Below are positions 61,239-64,000 of a stretch of 64,000 nucleotides of DNA, one piece after another. Position 1 is the first letter of the stretch, and each line of letters opens with the position of its first letter. Below the pieces are notes generated by a model. That model was not told the origin of the DNA, ran no database searches, and saw only the letters and a program-made list of their open reading frames with translations. The DNA is from Tessaracoccus aquimaris. GTDB lineage: Bacteria > Actinomycetota > Actinomycetes > Propionibacteriales > Propionibacteriaceae. The position numbers were made by a program, and so were the translations under genes. The stretch spans positions 620,001 through 684,000 of the forward strand of contig NZ_CP019606.1 in NCBI RefSeq assembly GCF_001997345.1. Reading direction: 5' to 3'.

Positions 61239-62228
61239 GTGACCTCATCCTCGAAAATGCTTCGCCGCCTCATGGTCGGAGCCGCCACCGCGGCCCTGAT
61301 CACCCTCAGCGCCTGCAGCACGCCCAGCGGTGAGGGCTCGCCCTCGGCCGACCCATCGGGCAGCGCATCCCCGACCGCGACGGCGAGCCCTTCGGCGACG
61401 GTCAGCCCCGCCGCCGACCTGAGCGCCATCGAGGTCACCGACGCCACCCCGCCGGTGGTGACGGTGAAGGCCCCGTGGGCGATCGCGGAGACGCAGAGCA
61501 AGGTTCTCAAGCCGAGCACCGACGCGCAGAAGATCGGCGAGCAGTCGGCGGTCTCCGTCAACTACGTCGGCGTCAACGCCACCACCGGGGAGGTCTTCGA
61601 GTCCTCCTTCGAGTCCGGCGAGCCCGTCACCCTCACCATGGACCGCGTCGTCGCGGGCTTCCGGAAGGGCCTCGTCGGGCAGGCCGTCGGTTCACGCGTC
61701 CTGATCGGCATCCCCAGCGCCGACGGCTACCCGCAGGGCAACCAGAGCGGCACCATCAAGGCGGGCGACTCGCTCATCTTCGTCGTCGACATCCTCTCCT
61801 CGAAGGACCCCGAGACGGTCACCCCCGCCGCTGGCCTTCCGACGGTCACCATGACCGACGACAAGCCGGAGATCACGATCCCCGCCGACGTGCCCGCCCC
61901 GACCGAACTGAAGATCCAGCCGCTCATCAAGGGCGTCGGCGACCCGATCACCGCGGAGTCGACCGTCCAGGTGATGTACCGCAGTTGGACCTACGCCGAC
62001 GGCAAGCTGTTCCAGGACGCCTGGACGCCGCAGGCGGGCATGATGAGTTCGCTCATCAAGGGCTGGCAGCAGGGGCTCGTCGGCCAGACGGTCGGCTCCC
62101 GGGTGCTGCTTGTCGTGCCGCCCGCGCTCGCGTACCCGGACGGACAGCCGTCAGCCACGCCGGCGCTGGCCGCGAACCAGACGCTGGTCTACGTCGTCGA
62201 GATCGTGGACGCCGTCGCCGGCTCCTGA
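61239..62228 (+). CDS. FKBP-type peptidyl-prolyl isomerase lipoprotein, two domains
   Basis: 329 residues. Signal peptide with lipobox TLSAC, Ser/Ala/Pro linker, then two consecutive FKBP-like domains: VSVNYVGVNATTGEVFESSFE...GFRKGLVGQAVGSRVLIGIP and MYRSWTYADGKLF...GWQQGLVGQTVGSRVLLVVPP. Secreted folding factor. GTG start. Its end overlaps the convergent gluQ by 40 bases. Confidence 0.88.
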   Translation: MTSSSKMLRRLMVGAATAALITLSACSTPSGEGSPSADPSGSASPTATASPSATVSPAADLSAIEVTDATPPVVTVKAPWAIAETQSKVLKPSTDAQKIGEQSAVSVNYVGVNATTGEVFESSFESGEPVTLTMDRVVAGFRKGLVGQAVGSRVLIGIPSADGYPQGNQSGTIKAGDSLIFVVDILSSKDPETVTPAAGLPTVTMTDDKPEITIPADVPAPTELKIQPLIKGVGDPITAESTVQVMYRSWTYADGKLFQDAWTPQAGMMSSLIKGWQQGLVGQTVGSRVLLVVPPALAYPDGQPSATPALAANQTLVYVVEIVDAVAGS

Positions 62229-63105
62229 GCCAGGGCGGCACCGTCGAACCTGACACCCGAGAAGAAGCGCTGATCGCCAGGCATGGCGGCCAGCGCTTCT
62301 TCCGTGCTGCGGCACGGGCCGAGCCCGAGCGAGTCGCTGAGCGCCGCCAGGACGTCGGCCGGGTACCCACCAAGGTCGCGCATCGTGACGGCGCCGTCGC
62401 GCTTGGCGAGCCGCTCGCCCCGGGCGTTGGTGACGAGCCCGATGTGCGCGTAGGTCGCGGGGACGCCGCCGAGGCGGCTCGTCAACCACGCCTGCCGGGG
62501 GGCGGAGCTCAGCAGGTCGGCCCCGCGGGTGATGTGCGTGACCCCCGCGTCGACGTCGTCGACCACGGCCGCGAGGTTGTAGGCGAACTGGCCGTCTCCG
62601 CGCACCAGGACGAAGTCGTCCACCACACCCGTCACCTCGCCCGCGTGCTCGTCGAGGACCGTGAAGCGTGCTCCGCGCGCGTCGACCCGGATGGCGGGGG
62701 CCCGCTCCGCGCGCCGCGCGTCGCGCTGCGCGTCCGTGAGGTCCCGGCAGGTGCCCGCGTAGGCGCGGTAGCCGTCGTGCGGCGCCGAGGCGGCCTCTGC
62801 GATCTCGCGGCGGGTGCAGAAGCACTCGTAGGTCGGAAGCGACGCCACGGCGTCGCGGTAGGCGTCGAGGCGCTCGCTCTGCCGCACCGGGGCGCCGTCC
62901 CAGAGCAGGCCGAGGGCCCGCAGGTCGGCCAGTTGTCGCGCCTCGACGCCGTCGGCGGCCCGCACCCGGTCCATGTCGAGGTCCTCGACGCGCATCAGCC
63001 ACCGCCCCCGGCCCGCCTCGTCAGCAGCCACCCGGCCAGCGCGGTGCGCAGGTTGCCGAGGTGCAGGTCCGAGGTCGGGCTCGGAGCGTACCGGTCGACG
63101 TGCAT
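62189..63105 (-). CDS. gluQ: Glutamyl-Q tRNA(Asp) synthetase, single-base frameshift
   Basis: Glutamylates queuosine in tRNA-Asp; resembles GluRS without the anticodon domain. Start MHVDRYAPSPTSDLHLGNLRTA has the HIGH-like site (HLGN), and RLAKRDGAVTMRDL is the KMSKS-like loop. The frame breaks at about 63003-63009, where a run of G (read on the minus strand GCCGGGGGCGG) needs one extra G to give RAGGRWLMRVEDLD. Length is one base short of a codon multiple. The ~305-residue size agrees with GluQRS. Confidence 0.88.
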
Positions 63106-63204
63106 GGCACCATCTTGCCCGCTGGGGAGTGCCTGCCATGTGGGGTTGGCGGACACCGCGCGCCCGGACGGGGCCGCGGCGGCGGATCTTGTAGCCTGAC
63201 TGCC

Positions 63205-64000
63205 ATGACGCAGAGGAAGTCGGAGCGGTTGGTCAACCTGCTCATCGCCCTGCTCAGCACCCGTCGCTTCCTGACGAAGCAGGAGCTGCGCCACATCGTC
63301 GAGGGCTACCGCGACTCGAACGAGGTTGCCTTCGAGCGCCAGTTCGAGCGCGACAAGGAGGAGCTGCGCGGCTTGGGCATCGCCGTCGAGACCGGCTCGA
63401 ACGACGCCTTCTTCGACGACGAGGAGGGCTACCGGATCAATAGGGCCGACTTCGAGCTTCCCGAGATCGCGTTCACCGCCGCCGAGTTGTCGGCGCTCGC
63501 GCTTGCGGGCCAGGTGTGGCAGGACAGCGTCGCGGCCGACCACACCGCACAGGCCTTCGAGGCGCTCCAGGCAGGGGGCGCCGCCCCGGACCCATCGCTG
63601 GTGCCGACGGTGCGGCCGCAGGTCAGCGTCGCCGAGCCCGACTTCGACGCCCTCTACGACGCCGTGCTGCGGCGCGTGCAGGTCACCTTCGGCTATGGCG
63701 GCGCATCCCGCAGCCTGCAGCCGTGGCGGATGCTGCAGCGGCGCGGCCGCTGGTACGTCTTCGGCTTCGACACCGACAGGCAGTCCGACCGATTCTTCAA
63801 GCTGTCCAGGTTCACCTCGCCCGCCGTGCAGCAGGGCAGGGCAGGGGCCTTCGAGGTGCCGCCGGAGGCGCAGACGCTCGCCGCCCGGCTTGAGCCCGTC
63901 AACGACGCGGTGGCGGTGGTGGCGCTGCGCGACGGGATCGCACACACCTTCGGCGACGCCGAGCCGCAGGCCTGGGACACCGAGCTTCCCGCGGGCTTCA
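63205..64000 (+). CDS. pafB: WYL-domain regulator, PafB-like, 3' end missing
   Basis: 265 residues visible. N-terminal winged helix (RLVNLLIALLSTRRFLTKQELR), middle domain (FERDKEELRGLGIAVETG), then WYL-domain segment (SLQPWRMLQRRGRWYVFGFD, with the W-Y pair, then FKLSRF). This is the layout of PafB, half of the PafBC activator of the DNA-damage response in actinobacteria; pafC should follow beyond the window. Assignment to PafB rather than PafC rests on this leading position. Ends open at the window edge. Confidence 0.82.
   Translation, partial: MTQRKSERLVNLLIALLSTRRFLTKQELRHIVEGYRDSNEVAFERQFERDKEELRGLGIAVETGSNDAFFDDEEGYRINRADFELPEIAFTAAELSALALAGQVWQDSVAADHTAQAFEALQAGGAAPDPSLVPTVRPQVSVAEPDFDALYDAVLRRVQVTFGYGGASRSLQPWRMLQRRGRWYVFGFDTDRQSDRFFKLSRFTSPAVQQGRAGAFEVPPEAQTLAARLEPVNDAVAVVALRDGIAHTFGDAEPQAWDTELPAGF

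Overview
The window is chromosomal DNA of a high-GC actinobacterium. Evidence: strong G/C third-position bias, many GTG starts, a mycothiol gene (mshC), pafB- and scpAB/parA-type genes, and an rRNA spacer without tRNAs. Gene order from infC through argH, tyrS, tlyA, nadK, recN, pyrG, xerD, parA, scpAB to rluB matches the order known from Mycobacterium and relatives. Details of the 16S and the neighbourhood suggest the family Propionibacteriaceae; that placement is an inference and was not computed.

Layout. 1-3.4 kb: end of a sugar ABC importer operon, probably for L-rhamnose (two permeases, binding lipoprotein, L-rhamnose mutarotase). 3.4-8.1 kb: lipoprotein, LssY-type membrane protein, tRNA-Leu(GAG), DUF3224 protein, and uppP with an aldo/keto reductase. 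8.2-13.1 kb: a conserved actinobacterial run (histidine phosphatase, DUF3090, SCO1664-type protein, mshC, hisE, hisG, PH-domain protein). 13.2-20.9 kb: membrane proteins, SseB-like protein, then infC-rpmI-rplT-rRNA methyltransferase-pheS-pheT. 20.9-22.4 kb: a repeat-dense island around a small GIY-YIG nuclease gene. 22.4-29.8 kb: degenerate rhomboid, DUF2867/TetR pair, PfkB kinase, cysteine hydrolase, GNAT, TetR, lipoprotein and membrane proteins. 29.8-37.3 kb: arginine cluster argCJBD-argR-argH (argF and argG absent) and tyrS. 37.3-40.3 kb: CapA-like lipoprotein and a complete IS1380-family element. 40.3-46.3 kb: rRNA operon (four tandem promoters, 16S-23S-5S, terminator). 46.4-61.2 kb: a very repetitive charged TPR-like protein, HAD phosphatase, tlyA, nadK, recN, pyrG, Nudix, xerD, Eis-like acetyltransferase, parA, small partner, scpA, scpB, rluB. 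61.2-64 kb: FKBP lipoprotein, gluQ, and the start of a pafB-like WYL regulator.

Main points of interest. (1) The GIY-YIG gene lies between six copies of a palindrome-related repeat on one side and six inverted copies on the other, and the block is bounded by 34/35-bp near-identical direct repeats. (2) infC and probably rhaM start at ATC. (3) Six otherwise intact genes (pfkB-like, GNAT, argD, recN, pyrG, gluQ) each lack exactly one G or C in or beside a short G/C run, which points to residual sequencing error, not gene decay. (4) A fresh-looking IS1380 copy with a CTAG duplication sits 13 bp upstream of the capA-like start.
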